Shown here piece by piece: positions 12,801 to 24,700 of a stretch of DNA of 64,000 nt. The position numbers and the translations under genes are program-made. Source of the stretch: Istiophorus platypterus (lineage: Eukaryota; Chordata; Actinopteri; Istiophoriformes; Istiophoridae); NCBI GenBank assembly GCA_016859345.1, contig CM029121.1, positions 28,546,027 through 28,610,026 of the forward strand. Direction: 5' to 3'. Position 1 is the first letter of the stretch. Every line of letters begins with the position of its first letter. The notes beneath the pieces were generated by a model that was not told the origin of the DNA, made no database searches, and saw nothing but the letters and a program-made list of their open reading frames with translations.

Positions 12801-13023
12801 GCAGCTAATTCTCACAAATGTGACACTGGAGTAAATGATTAATCAATTATGAGAATAATTGGTGATTTATTTTCTGTTTGAGTCATTGATTCATTGTTTC
12901 AGCTCTAATCAGTCAGTCATGAATCCAAAGGAACCTCGGAGTAGACTGAAATGCTGTTTTTCATTGGTTTCCAGGTGTGGAGAGGTGCCCTGTTGGCTGG
13001 CCAATCAGAGGACAGGAACCTGA
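3366..13023 (+). CDS. gramd2a: GRAMD2A, GRAM domain-containing protein 2A (5' exon missing)
   Basis: I assembled ten exons: 3366-3423, 5657-5729, 5838-5941, 7581-7679, 8159-8230, 8343-8402, 10491-10626, 10715-10808, 12244-12345 and 12975-13023 (TGA at 13021-13023). All have AG/GT borders and phases that join, giving 281 residues after a split first codon. Recognisable blocks match human GRAMD2A in order: KYNSQYHKLFQTVP, LLQGRLYISRNWLCFYANLF, VRLVKKHKTAGLVPNGLAIT, FVSLLSRDSVYDVLRRICTH, and a C-terminal membrane segment followed by AFRVCRLEQQLSFL. The family is known to be ER-anchored and to act at ER-plasma membrane contact sites through the GRAM domain. The first exon block starts in mid-codon, and I found no credible initiator exon in 1-3365, so it probably lies left of the window. 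GRAMD2B is less likely because the C-terminal segment fits 2A. Confidence 0.92.
3456..3634. repeat. CA-rich microsatellite block
   Basis: This imperfect CACACACTCA array starts 33 bp after the donor at 3424. It generates two spurious His-Thr open frames. Confidence 0.95.
4235..4345. repeat. Dispersed teleost repeat, TACTTGAGTA-type family, fragment
   Basis: The segment AGAGGGAAATATTGTACGTT followed by CACTGCATTTATTTAACAG and a CAGATTAAGATTTCACATTA tail matches a very common percomorph intronic repeat as I remember it. Other copies lie at 9178-9492, 17080-17345, 43470-43550 and 61725-61795. The family name could not be checked here. Confidence 0.6.
4966..5345. repeat. Dispersed teleost repeat, GATTAATCGATTA-type family
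   Basis: Motifs such as ATTATTTTCATATTGATTAAT, the GTTTGGTTTATGGAACGTCAG block and a closing run of ATTATCGA-like words match a widespread fish repeat. Related copies are at 12664-12906, 22995-23090, 29085-29250, 33818-33995, 43125-43205, 46810-47000, 52125-52275 and 61105-61345. Confidence 0.55.
5355..5585 (-). mobile_element. Non-LTR retrotransposon reverse transcriptase fragment
   Basis: Read on the minus strand, this piece encodes VPQGSVLGP (about 5485-5513) and, in another frame, HFYADDTVFV (about 5408-5437). These are the two signature RT blocks of LINE-type elements at about the usual spacing. The frames are shifted and interrupted, so it is a dead fragment inside a gramd2a intron. 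No ends, poly-A or target-site duplication were seen, and the clade (Rex/CR1/L2-like) cannot be decided from this much. Confidence 0.8.
7711..7845 (+). repeat. G-rich TCTGGGG minisatellite
   Basis: Repeated GGGGTCTG units with runs of three to five G begin about 30 bp after the donor of the exon ending at 7679. The G-rich strand is the transcribed RNA sense strand. Confidence 0.9.
7968..8070. repeat. Dispersed teleost repeat, CATCCTCAGGGGACCAT family, fragment
   Basis: The sequence carries CATCCTCAGGGGACCATCAA followed by a TTCCATCGCAGTCCATCCTA-like block and TTGTTGAGACGCTTC. This is the order I recall for a common percomorph repeat. Other copies lie at 34225-34505, 39500-39590 and 48880-49025. 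Confidence 0.6.
9178..9492. mobile_element. MITE-like nonautonomous element with imperfect inverted ends
   Basis: One end reads GGTGGAGGAAGTACTCAC and the other, reversed, reads CAGTGGTGGAAAGTAATTAA, so the ends are imperfect inverted repeats about 315 bp apart. The interior AAGTACTGGTACTTGAGTAA stretch is typical of a very common teleost repeat. There is no coding capacity and no clear target-site duplication. It lies in the gramd2a intron before the exon at 10491. Confidence 0.65.
9797..10488 (+). repeat. CT-rich pyrimidine minisatellite abutting a splice acceptor
   Basis: Nearly 700 bp of CTCTCTGTCTCTCC variants, with a larger repeated period around CGCCCTGTCTCTC, run straight into the CAG acceptor of the exon at 10491. 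Long Ser-Leu open frames on + and Arg-Glu frames on - are artefacts of this repeat. Confidence 0.95.
10715..12345 (+). other. gramd2a: gramd2a C-terminal transmembrane anchor exons
   Basis: The exon at 10715-10808 ends in LLKLFILL and the exon at 12244-12345 continues VFLLVLSSCYLAF, giving one hydrophobic helix split by an intron. It is followed by VCRLEQQLSFLSSQ, as in mammalian GRAMD2A. The helix is expected to anchor the protein in the ER membrane. If the donor at 12346 is skipped, the frame runs into a short CA-rich tail and stops at 12413-12415, so an alternative end is possible. Confidence 0.85.
11355..11610. repeat. AT-rich (TACA/TATA)n simple repeat
   Basis: A run of TATACATACATATACA-like words lies inside a gramd2a intron. 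It gives an Ile-Tyr-Thr rich spurious frame. Confidence 0.85.
12664..12906. repeat. Dispersed teleost repeat, GATTAATCGATTA-type family
   Basis: Starts with GACGATTAATTGATCC and ends with TCATTGTTTCAGCTCT, the typical closing motif of this family. It sits just before the last gramd2a exon. Confidence 0.65.
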
Positions 13024-14814
13024 TGCTGCAGCCAATCGAAGTTAAGAAGAAAAAAAAAAGCTGCACTTACATAGACTTGCAATTAGGGGGCGGCGGTGAG
13101 AGGAGACGGCTCTCAGGTGGAGACAGGAGGCTGTGGCAGCCGTCAGCAGCTGACCCGTGACCCTGCCGCAACCCGGTTACCATAGAGACGTCACAATAGT
13201 CAACACAAACAGTAGACTGACCTCTGACCTCTGAGGCTGACGTGTTTCAGCGGACACGTAGAGATCTGAGGGCTGAGAGACGCCGACGTGCTGTAACATA
13301 ATGAGATGTAGATTAATCCTGCGGAGCGGACTGACAAGAGCGGTGTGTGTGTGTGTGTGTGTGTGTACATAGATGTAACAGATGGGTCTGTATGGATCCA
13401 TACTAACATACACTGACTTATTAATCTGTGTCAGTGGTTAATGTGGAGCGTCCCGGTTCTTATCCCAGATCCATTATTAACACCTTGTACCCATAACCCC
13501 CCTTTTAGTGGCACGCTTGACTGAATTTTAAGCACTGATTGGCTAGTTGGAGCTGAGGTGCACTCTGGGAGTTGTAGTTGATGTCTGTCCTTCAGTTTTT
13601 ATGTCCACAGGCTTCTTGACTTTTTTTAGTATAAGAACCAGATGTTTTGTGACAGCTGTTCCTGTTTTGTCCTGATGATTCACCCATCAAAGACTGTACA
13701 TTTCCATTTATTATTAAGTCTGCGAATGGCTCAAATATCTGAACCATTCACACTATTCACAAGTTGATCTTTATCTATTTAAAACAAAAACCACATTGGA
13801 TTCGAATCTGCAGAGGAAACCTCGTGGCAGACTTTCAGATCTGGATCCCTCTTTGAGCCAGAAACCTGAGGTGGTTCACAGTCTGCAAACTGGTGAGTAA
13901 CCAGTTTTGATGGTGAGGAAACGTGTCGACCTGCAGCTTCTGTAGGTTGAAGAAGTGGGACGATCTTATTCAGGTTCCGGGTTTCTCTTGGATTCATCTC
14001 ACAGTTCAGCTCCTGAAAAGAAACTCTCCAGGGTGAATCATCAGGACAAAAGACGAAGAACCGTGTAAGAAAATGTTTTTTTTCTCTAAAAGGTAAAAAG
14101 GTACAAGACGGAGTAGAAGAGTCTGCTATGACTCCCAGAAACAATAGAAAAACAGGTTAAAAATCTGCAAATGAATAACTGATTGTTTCCTCCTGGTACC
14201 TAATTGTCGGTACAATGGAAGAAAACAAGACAAGAGAGCAACAACTGGGAGCAATAAATGACTAAATGCTGGTCACCTACTGGTCCTGGACTGGGAAACA
14301 AGTTCAGGAAAAAAAATTTCCTATCATGTTATTAAATGGTAAAAAGTTCCTCTAAAGAACCCAAGTGTTGTTCTCCTGTTTTCCGTCCTGTTCATTAAAG
14401 TTCCAGTAGGAACCAGTCCGAGTTTCACTGGGACCTGATTCTTACAGCAACATTAGACTGGGAATCTCGGACTGAATGAAAACATGGAGAGTTAAAGCCT
14501 CTTCTCCCTCAAGGTTGAATGTTGCTGTTAATCAGTCGACCAGCAGGGGGAGCAGTTCTGAACCAGCCGAAGCCAAAAGCAGACATTGTTCATTTATTAG
14601 ACACATTATACAGATGTGTGTGTGTAAACTTTACTTTATCAACTAATTTTGATAATCTCACATTGGTAAAAGTCTCACTGAACCTGGTCTGTCTAGACTT
14701 TTGTTTTTTATCACGGCAACTTGATGCTTCATATTTATTCCATTTACATATTTACAGTGAACCATGTAACACAACAACAACAATAGTCTTTCAATTCTGT
14801 TTTTAAATCTTTGT

Positions 14815-14820
14815 ATTAAA
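14815..14820 (+). terminator. Candidate gramd2a polyadenylation signal (ATTAAA)
   Basis: ATTAAA is followed within 25 bp by a pyrimidine/GT-rich stretch. It lies 1.8 kb after the stop codon. Other AATAAA-like words occur nearby, so this choice is tentative. Confidence 0.35.
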
Positions 14821-17079
14821 GTCTCTTCTCTCTTCTAATCAGTGTGTCTGCTTCTGTTCAATTGTTAATAAATAATAATAATATTACACGAGGAGGTGTG
14901 ATATGACTGCTGTCGTCGTTCTGGTTGTTACCAAAAAATCTTTACTAAAAACACATTTTCCTCTGATGACTCGATTTAATTAAAGTTAACATCAGACTAT
15001 CAACATCTCAACACACATTAAAGGATCAGGATGGAATTATTCTCTTTTTTTTTCTTCTTGTCAACAAATCTCAAACCAAGTGTGTTCATCTGTCTCTCAA
15101 CACTTTCCTTCCTCTGTCTGCGGCTCACAGCCCCAATCTGATCGGTTCCTACTGAAGATCTAAATCTTTAAATCGCCTCACAAACATATAGTTTAATTTT
15201 TTAAAGTATTGGAAAGTTTTATAAAAGCATTAAATTGGTTCTCTTTAAAAAAAAAAAAAAAAAATTCTATAAGAGACATTTAATTGCACCAAACTCTGTC
15301 TCTACTATTAGAAACAGCAGCTGAACTGGGGAGGCTCTGGTTACATGGGACGAAAGCTTCTGAGATGAAAGGATCATGTCTGTAGTGGGGGGGGGGGTGT
15401 TCTCCATGTGTTTAACAGATGATGACATCCTGAGTCTGTGATAAAATCTGATTTGATTCTTTATTTATGGACCAGAGACATAAAGAAATCAAGGTAAAAC
15501 ATGTTAAAGTGGAAACACTTGTTTCAAACATGGACCCAAGATGTTAAAAGACCAAACACCAAACCTGAACCCAAAAATGCATCAAAACGAACTGAATATG
15601 AAAATTTCCAGATATAAAAAGGACTTAATTTGATGTCTGAGGTTAAAAACACATCTGGTTTAGTAACAGCTGCATGTGTAACAGCTTCTTCCAACATGAT
15701 TTACTGGAGGCACTTTACAGGAAAACACAAACACAAACACAAACAAAAATACACACACACACACACACACACACTCACACACAGCCTGGTGAGTGAGTGT
15801 TTTCCAGCCAAGGTCCAGAAGAGAATTAACTAACAAAGTAAACACAGTAGCTTCGGTGTCGGTTGTTTCACGCTGAACTGGTCTGGCATCAGTTCCTCCC
15901 TTCTACACCAAAATTTATCATAAGAAATATCAAATATTATTAGTCCGCATCACCTGCAGTTTGTTAAATGAATATTTGTGATATGAAAAGTCTGATAATA
16001 AAAGGGATACTTTATCAGTGACGACAGGAGAAAACCTCGTTATGCCAGACAGGAAGTTTATGAACAAGCAGAAAACTTCAGATTCAGAGGACACACGTCT
16101 GAGACGAACGTCGGGCTCTGTTACAGGAATTTCACCGGCTTTACCTTCGTCTGCTGAAACCTCAGCGTCTCTGTCACGATCTCTGTCTTTAATAAGGACC
16201 AACCCTGTCACGTCAGTGGTTGCAGCATCAGTCTGACCTCTGACCCTGACTGCCAGCTGCTGTGGACCAACAAAGCTTCTCTGGAAAGTTACAGTAAAAA
16301 AACAAAAAAAAACAAAAACAGCAGTAAAGTGGAAGACAGTAAAGTCCTGGATCTGTTCTCTGAAAAACCACATGGTGGCACTAGAGCATTAGTAACCTGT
16401 GTCTGAATGATACTCAGAGCATATTAAAATATTTCCATGTTCCGGGTGAATCTAATGACAGGTAGACTGACCTCCAGTCTTTACCCACCTGTTCCAAAGA
16501 TCAATAACATCTCTTATGATTTTATTGATCTTAACTGGTCCAGTCCAGACCAGTCCGGTCCAGAGACTCCGGGTTTTGGTATCAGTTCTACAGTGGATCC
16601 TCTGGATGAGGGAGGGAGCAGATGAGGGGATTACGTGACTTTTGACCTGAATACTGCACCTGTACAGTCTGGGCCAGAGGTCAGAGGTCAGGCTGTTTAA
16701 TCCTGTTGTGATACCTGGAAAACCAGGGCAGGTAAAAGACTCTGGGTGGCGAGCTGGTTACCTGTCAATTAGTTTGACATTAATACGTCTAAAAGCCTTT
16801 AAGAGCCGAACGACGTCATAGTTTCAGACCAGAGAAGGTTTAAGTTTCTGCTGAAAAAGAGACGGCACCACTTTGAGTCCACATGGACACAGGAAACGTT
16901 TTCTCCGGTGAGTCACAGCAGCTTTGGCTGAGGTGAGACGACAATAATAAAGGGTTGCACAGATCTTTCTGCCTCCATGTTGGATCAGACCCTGGTGTCA
17001 CATTATCAGTGCTGGTGCATTTGTGGACCTCAGAGGATGAACCCTAAACTTTTTTTTTAACCATCTCAAGAACTGTGCT

Positions 17080-17345
17080 CAGGAAAAGTACAAGTATCTC
17101 AGACCTGTAGTTGAGTCTTCCCATTTTCTGCTACTTTATACTTATATTCCACCAGATTTAAAAAGGGAAAAAGTTTACTGCCCCACATTTAACTCACAGC
17201 TACAGTTATTATTTACTTTGCAGATTAAAATTTTGAATGAAAAACATGATCAGTTCAAAAAATATGAGGAACTGTTACAGATTAAAATACCTGAAGGTTT
17301 ATGAAGCTACTAAACTCAGCCAACTAAAATTTTAAAGTACACCTT
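17080..17345. repeat. Dispersed teleost repeat, TACTTGAGTA-type family
   Basis: The blocks CTGCTACTTTATACTTATAT and TTATTTACTTTGCAGATTAA match the conserved core of the family that also appears at 4235-4345 and 9178-9492. Confidence 0.6.
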
Positions 17346-17551
17346 ACATGTTAATACAAGAACAGTGGAATGACACCCCCCCCCACAATGAGATTTCAGT
17401 TTACCGCTGCAGAGGTAGCGAAGTCAGGGAAACTTTTCGGCCCCAGATTGGATCCAGCAACAAAACTGTTCTGTTTACATGACTCACGTTACCTGAAGGT
17501 AAAATAATAAAAATTTTAACTGGCGGAGAACTTATTAGTTTCATAATCATC

Positions 17552-17557
17552 TTTATT
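17552..17557 (-). terminator. Candidate prr5l polyadenylation signal
   Basis: TTTATT on the + strand reads AATAAA on the minus strand, about 880 bp after the prr5l stop codon at 18437-18439. This implies a 3' UTR of about 0.9 kb. Confidence 0.45.
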
Positions 17558-18436
17558 ATTCAGTGGCTTCCTATAGAGAACATATTTACATGACCTCAGG
17601 ACACATCAGAGCAGATCCAGGACCCGCAGGCCGGTTTTGTCCACAGGAATAGTACAATGCTACAGACACAGTCTGATCCTGGATCAGCACTGCTGTACTT
17701 TAATAAAACACCAGAGTCTCTCCCAGTAAAGTTGCAGAGACGGAGTGTGTCCTCCTGCTGGGAGCTTTGGGACAGGATGAGACTGGTACCAACACTGTCC
17801 TGTTTCCTGTCCCGTCCTTCTTCCTCTTGTTTCCTGTTTCCTCTGGCTCCTGCTATTCTCGTCCTGTTTTTTGTTTTCCTGTCCTTTCATTCATCATGGC
17901 TGCAAAATCAGGCAGGGAGAGAGGACGACTACTCACCCCCACCGCTCAGATGCATCACTTTTGGTAATGAAACATGTTTATCACTGTCTGTTCTAATGAG
18001 TGAGGAGCTGCAGCCGTGATCTATAAGATCTATAGATGATCACGTATAAAGGTGATCAGTGACCAACAATATAATGACGTCCTTTGAAAGTGCAGGTTAC
18101 ACTGAATCTAAAAATATAAGTTTCACGTCTGTGTCTTCAGATCTAACTGAGTTATGATTCATTCATTCACACACCACGTCATTTTTCCATTTTACCAAAA
18201 GCTGCCAAGTTTGCCGCTGTTTTAATGTCTGTTACAACTCGCGTTCTCTTCTGTCCCGCACTCTGGTTCTTGCTCGTTCTATCTGGTTTTCTTGTCCCAC
18301 CTTGTCTCTTTGTTACCTCCCAGTCTTTTATGATCTCTGTCATCCTGTAGATCATTTATTTCAAATAAAGTCTGATTCTCATTTGTCAAATCATTGTCTC
18401 GCCGACAAGGCAACCGACCGATCGACCCCCCCCCCG

Positions 18437-18804
18437 CTAGCTGTTGGGAAGGCAGAAAACTTCTCCCCTCGGAGACTCCACCATGTCCGGTTGGCTGGAG
18501 AAGGGCCTGGGACTCATGGGCCCACTTCCAACCAAAAACACTACACCCCCCTCCCCACCTCTCACCGCGCCATCCTTCTCTGTCCCAGCATGCATCCTGC
18601 CCGACGCCGACAGCAGGCGGACGTCGGAGTGCACGTTGGCCACCGTGTGGCGCCGCACGCCCCCAACCTTCTCCAGGTAGGCCTCGCCCTCCTGCTCCAC
18701 CAGGGGGGCCAGGGACGACGAGTCCGAGGAGCCGTGATGCTGAGTGACGGTGATCTCTGGCTGGTCGCCTAGCAACAACCCCGACGATCGCAGACGGCGG
18801 GACT
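18437..18804 (-). other. prr5l: prr5l terminal coding exon
   Basis: This exon encodes the conserved LVEQEGEAYLEKVGGVRRHT segment and a divergent tail that still carries SSQPDMVESPRG, comparable to the SSEPNITDNPDG region of human PRR5L, before the stop. Several long frames on the opposite strand here are shadows. Confidence 0.9.
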
Positions 18805-21697
18805 CTGGATGAGGAGAGACAGGAAGCGGATGTGAGCGAGCGGAGAAGAGCTCAGCTTTAGACTTTGTTTGTTGTCATTGCAAGTTTCTGACAGAATGTT
18901 CTAGACTTCTGTTTTTGTCCAATCTCAGTTTTATGAGGTGCTACGTTTAGATTTATGCCTTTGTCCTGCTGCTCACGACAATCGACATCAAAAATCTGTC
19001 ATCAGTCCACAAGGTGTTTGTCTCAGCGTTCGTGAAACTGAAAAAACTTTAATGTTCGAGCTTAAAAACAGATCAAAGCTTCAAAACTCTTGTTTCATAC
19101 GACATAATATGTCATAATAGTCGAATTCCAAAAGTTTCCAAAAACCAGAAAGAATCTGGAAGAAAAGTGTAAAATATGTAAATTACTTCCAGAGTATGAG
19201 CCTGAATCACTTTCAGTCACAGAGGCTTTTCTCTGAAGCTCCGACCAGGAGTCACCTGGTGCTGGTTTTTAAGTCCTGGTAGCAACAGTGAGTTATTTAA
19301 ATCCTACAAAAAGGTGATTTGAAGGGTTTTAACATTTCAGGTGAGCTTTTTTAGCTTTGCTTAGGATAAAGAGTTGAATCAGGGGGAAAAACTGGTATCA
19401 AAACTGTTCAAAAAAAAAATAATCAACCAACAATCAACACTTCTAATCACTGATCAACTTGTTAGATCTCGTTTGTTTATGAGCCATAATGTATATTTTT
19501 GTAACAATGTATGTGACAATGTTCAGGAGCCTGTGGCAGTGAAGAGCCTCTGGAGGATGATCAGCTGTACACCCCCCCCCATTTAAGGAGGAATCAGGCT
19601 CTAAGGTTAAATGATTGGAAGTGATATAAATCAATGTCGCTCTTCACCTGTTTAAACTTTAACTTTCATTTTTGTGTTTTACAACGGAGGAATTAAAGAG
19701 GGTGAATCTTCCTGCTGGTTTGTCTCAGGTGAACTGGTTTTACTCCAGTGTCGTCCACATTGTTTTCATATAAACTGCTGCCTGAAGCTCATAAGTTAGT
19801 ATTACATAATAGCGCAGTGCCGTCGAGTTCCCAAAGTGGCCTCCTGGAGGAAAACCACCATGCTGGCCTGTTTAAGTCAAAGCAGGGATTAGAGCATAAT
19901 CAAATCAGGCTCTGGCAGCCGCGGCGCTGTGGCGGGCTCCAGGCTCTGATCCTGGTTGAGGTCGGGCGAAGGTTCGCTGTTTGTTTGTGGAGCCAGACTC
20001 AAAGAATTTCTCTTTCTGGTCTCAAAGAAAAGCAGCGGCAGTTCAGGAACTAAAAGCAGGAAGATTAAGGTTTCAGTTTGATGGTCAGATTCCTGTTAGC
20101 ATCCATTAGCCACTGCGCTGATGAGCCGAGTGCAGATATCTATAATCAATGTAAATATTTTGTCAGATATTTTGTTCTCAGTTAATATTTTGTTAACTTT
20201 GTTAGTGTCCGTGAGGAAGTCTGAATGGTTTTTGAATTTTTTTATAGTTCCAGTAAAGATTATTTTAGTAATGTGTTGTCACATCAGTGGAGGCTGCCGG
20301 ATAAAAAGAGGATGAACCACAATACAGTAAAACAGCTCGAGTCATATAGAACATGTAGAACCAGGACTGGACATTAACAAACACTTGGAATGTCTTTACA
20401 AACCACATAAAGACATTTTACTTATAGTAAACAGGAAGTAAAGTGTTACCAGATTAGTATCACTTCCCCCGATTGGCTGTCCTCAAAAGGATACAATCAG
20501 TAATATAATCAGTTTATGGGGACGCTAACAAAGCTTTTCCCTACAGGCTGTGATGAATAGATCCGTGTATATCTTATGGTCTGGTCTGGTCTCAGTGTCT
20601 TCTTCAGCAGCGACAGGTCTCCAGTCCTTTTCCTACGTCACCCTCGGCTCGACAGGTGCACCGTTGTTGTCACAGATGTGTTATGGTTTGAACTTTTCAG
20701 AGCTGAGCTGGGACAGAAACCGCGGCGGCGGATTAAGCGGCACACCTCCCTGCTTAGAAGATTTAAACAGCACATTACTACAGAGTCACACCCCCTGACC
20801 CCTGAGGCACACTACCTGGCTGCTAGGGACATTAGCACCTTAAACAAACATGATCCAATGCAGCAGCTTTTAACCAAATGATCTTGGTTTTTCCTTTATG
20901 TGATTTTTGTCTGTTTTTGCTAGTGATGGTTGATTTCTCACATATTTTAGCCACAGAAACGTTATCACGACGCAGCGAAGCTGCGAGTACATACTGAAGT
21001 GCAAACTCTGTGGTGGTGCGTTCATGGACCCTCAACCATTTCAGAACCCGCTGCCTTTATGATTAATGGTGTTACTGTCGCCACAGGTCTCGGCGGCACT
21101 CACCCAACAGCAGCTGGTTTCTGTTGTGCAGAACGTTGCTGAGGTACGGAGACACCATGATCTCCACCAGGCGCTCCAGCTGGTAATACTCCACACTGGG
21201 ACTCCCGGAATCGTGGATTCCCTGACACGGACGAGAGGGATGGAGGCGGAGGACATGGACACAGACACAGACAGATGAAGGACGAGAATAAGCGAGGGGC
21301 CAAAGAAGACAACTGAACAGGAACCTGAGCTGACTGGGTTCTACACTGTTGCTCTTGTACTTCAGTTTCTCCAAGTAAACAACCCAGAACTGTCAATTCT
21401 GTTTTCTGTGTGTGTTTACCTGCAGCACCAGCAGCATCTGTGTAACAGGTGGGGGGACGGAGGCAGCGGCCCCCAGAGTCTCCTCCAGGTGGAGCTTCAA
21501 CAGGACCAGGTCTCTGAAGGCCAGCAGAGCCATCTGCCTCACAGTCAGCTCCTGACCCTGAACACACACACACATACACACACACACACAGTTACACACG
21601 GGACATACAGACACACACAGATACACACCAGACACGCACACACAGATACACACCAGACACACACAAACACCCACACCCACACCCACACCCACACCCA

Positions 21698-21758
<61 letters not shown>

Positions 21759-24700
21759 TCACGTACATATCACTGACTGACCCAATAATTAAAATAAGGG
21801 GATGAGTTATTAGTTACTTTCAATAAAAAAATACAATAAAGAAAAAAAGGCTTTATACCCTTCAGCAAAAATTAATGTAAATATTTGCTTTTAGGGAGCT
21901 ATTTTTATTCCTTGATGAGCGAAATCTCTGTTCAAACCTAATGAACCAATCAGCTCCTGTTCCTCCACATCGCTATGGTAACCAGATGCTTAAAAATATC
22001 TTTATTAATTCAGGTGGCCTTGATTAAAGTCGCCTGAGTGTTTGGTCTCAGTCATTGTCTGTAGTCACTTGACCAGTGTTTAGATGCGGCCGCTGCTCTG
22101 ACCTCAGCCTTTCATCTTAGAGCTTGATTGCATTAACTGTTGAAAACGCTTTACAATGATCTGGCAACAGATAAACAAAGCACAAATCACAACAACAATT
22201 AAAGCTCATCAACATAATATTTTTGGGTCTCCAGTGTTTGTAGTTGGTACAGTATCTTTTTTTTAATTTTAAATGGATAAAACTGCCATTTCTATCATCA
22301 ATCAATAATCAATAATCCACAATGACGAAGTAAAACATGTTTTATAGATTTTTTATAAATTTATTAAAAGATCAAAAACTGGAATCTCTCATTTACAAAA
22401 GTATTCAGACCTTAATCCACAGGTGTAAAATCAGGTTGCTTGCTAACTTGATACCTAGCTGACTCACAGTATCACAGTCACACTAGCCACTTTTGTTCCA
22501 GTCATGTGACCTACAGGTGAGTGCTGTTACCTGACAGGAGTTTTTTAAGCCCTGTAAAACTGCACCAAGTCTGAGTCTGAATTGTGTAAACAGAAATACT
22601 CAGGTAAAGTTCCTCAGATTTAATGGCGGCTGTGGTACCACTTCACCTCTTCATATAATCAAACCTTTACTGTCTTCTGCTGTTCGTCCCATTTTACGGG
22701 TCGGAACAACAGGTTGTCAACTAACTGTCTGTTAACTGGTGGGAAACTTTTCCTCCTTCTCATCTAGCAAAGGAGCGACTTGTGTCTATAACTCAAGTTA
22801 CTCGCAAACACTGAAACTAAACTTCATCACATTCCACAGGGACTTCTGTTCAGATGCAGGTGAGCTGAGAAGCAGGAGGGGCTACTCTGGTCAACCCTGA
22901 TTCCAGTAGTAAACAGTACCCCCCCAAGAAAACAACAAAAAAAAACTGGAGTTTAAGATTCTCCTGCATGTGTCACCAACAGGAAGCTGAAGCTAAAGTT
23001 TTCGGTGCTGAAATGAATAATTATTGATAATCAATTCATAATTATTATTTCATTCTGATGATGAAGCGTTTTTAATCTGCTAAAGCTCAGATTCACATCT
23101 GCGTCCTGAGACTATATGTTGAGCAACGTTCAGGAGATCAGGTAAAGAATGAAGGAAAAACCAGTGACTACACAACTCTACACAATGCTGCACGTGTGTG
23201 TGTGTGTGTGTGTGTTTTACCTGGACAGGGTAGAAGATGGCCTGCAGGGTGGGGAGGGTCTCTGTGAAGAATCTGTCCCACATGTCCGCAAGGACGACGA
23301 GCTGTTTTTCACCTATGGAACACATCGCAGGTGGTTACTATGGAAAGACATCAACACCACGGCAACACGATGCATCCAACATCAACATCATCATCATTAG
23401 TCCACCAGTGTTGTTCTGATGTCTGACGCTTCTCTGACTCTAACATGATCAACAGCACTTGCTCTTATTACATTAGACCAATTATTGATTATTGATTACA
23501 GCATCTTTAAATAATAACAACAGAGAAACAAGGGTAAAATTAGCAGTGACATGAGTTTATAACAAGAAACTGAGAAATTTAAATAAAATATTTCTTAAAC
23601 ATGGACTTCATGGCTGAAACTCTGTTGAAAACCATGATGCTTTTATTGATGTAAACAGGAAGTTATAATGTTGGTGTGGAGGCAGCAAGCTACAATCCAA
23701 GCCCTGTTTTTTAGTCTCTATCTGTTTCCATTCAAACTGTCCCATTAGAAGCAGCTAAACCAGCAGTGACCAGCCCCTGTCTGCAGTGTAGCAGTGGATG
23801 TACAGACTGTCACTCATCACTGTGATACTGAAGGAAGCTTAAAAAGAGCAAGATTGTGAATGGAGTTCTGCAGCTGTAAGTGGTCTGCTCTCTGTGGTTT
23901 CATGAGGTTTACTCATGATGGATATCAGAGATAATAATTTCTTCAGGCAGCACTGATTTCATCCATGAACCTTAAAATGTGTGTCTCATGTGTGTCCAGA
24001 TTTAATTTGTGAAGTGTTTTAAAGAATCTTAATCTCCTCCATGATTTTCATGTGACAGCTGCAACTCCAGCTGCAGATGTGTTGGTCGAACAAGCAGTGG
24101 AACTACAACGACTGACTTCCTGCTCTGATGTGTCTGAAAAGGAGAAAAATCCTACAGCAGCTTCAACATCTGAAAGTGACTGAAACCAAATGAGATCACA
24201 ATTTATTTTCCCCACAGGTAAATCTGTACGGGACTCCAAGCTGCCACTATCATCACCATGCAGAGGTGTCCACACTTTTGGCCATGTAGTTCTAACTACC
24301 ACATTGCACTGTGGTATCTGAACTAAATCTATAGGTAAAAAATAACACCTCTCATTTTTGAAAAAGTAGCTGTGAGTTTATTTGTTTTTCCTCTAAAATA
24401 TAATAAATGTGATATTTTCTGTGTGATCAAATTAAATTATATTTAAAAACCTTGGAAAAAAAAAATCTCAACATAAGTCGATTATTCCATTAGTCAACCA
24501 GACTCCTGGTTGGACGAAACAATGTAAGGATTTTACAACTTTGTGACATTTTACAGATGTAATCAACAAGACTCTGAATCTTTATTTCCTTCCTGGATGA
24601 CTGATCATTCCATCTGAAAACTGCTGCTTTGTTAATATAAGGTCTCATGAGGAGTCTGACAAACCTAGGTCAGATGGATTTTTAGACTGAGTTCGTCTTC

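Larger units (their letters stand above)
13024..17551. other. gramd2a 3' UTR and convergent intergenic DNA
   Basis: The first part is the gramd2a 3' untranslated region. A plausible poly-A signal ATTAAA is at 14815-14820, followed by a GT/CT-rich stretch. The remainder separates the tails of gramd2a and prr5l. It holds a GT array at 13343-13369, a CA array at 15725-15783 and a TACTTGAGTA-type repeat at 17080-17345. No further gene was recognised. Confidence 0.5.

Noticed and set aside
18302..18772. 156-aa plus-strand frame and other + frames over 18.4-18.75 kb
   Set aside because: Antisense shadows of the prr5l terminal exon, whose minus-strand frame matches the PRR5L family.
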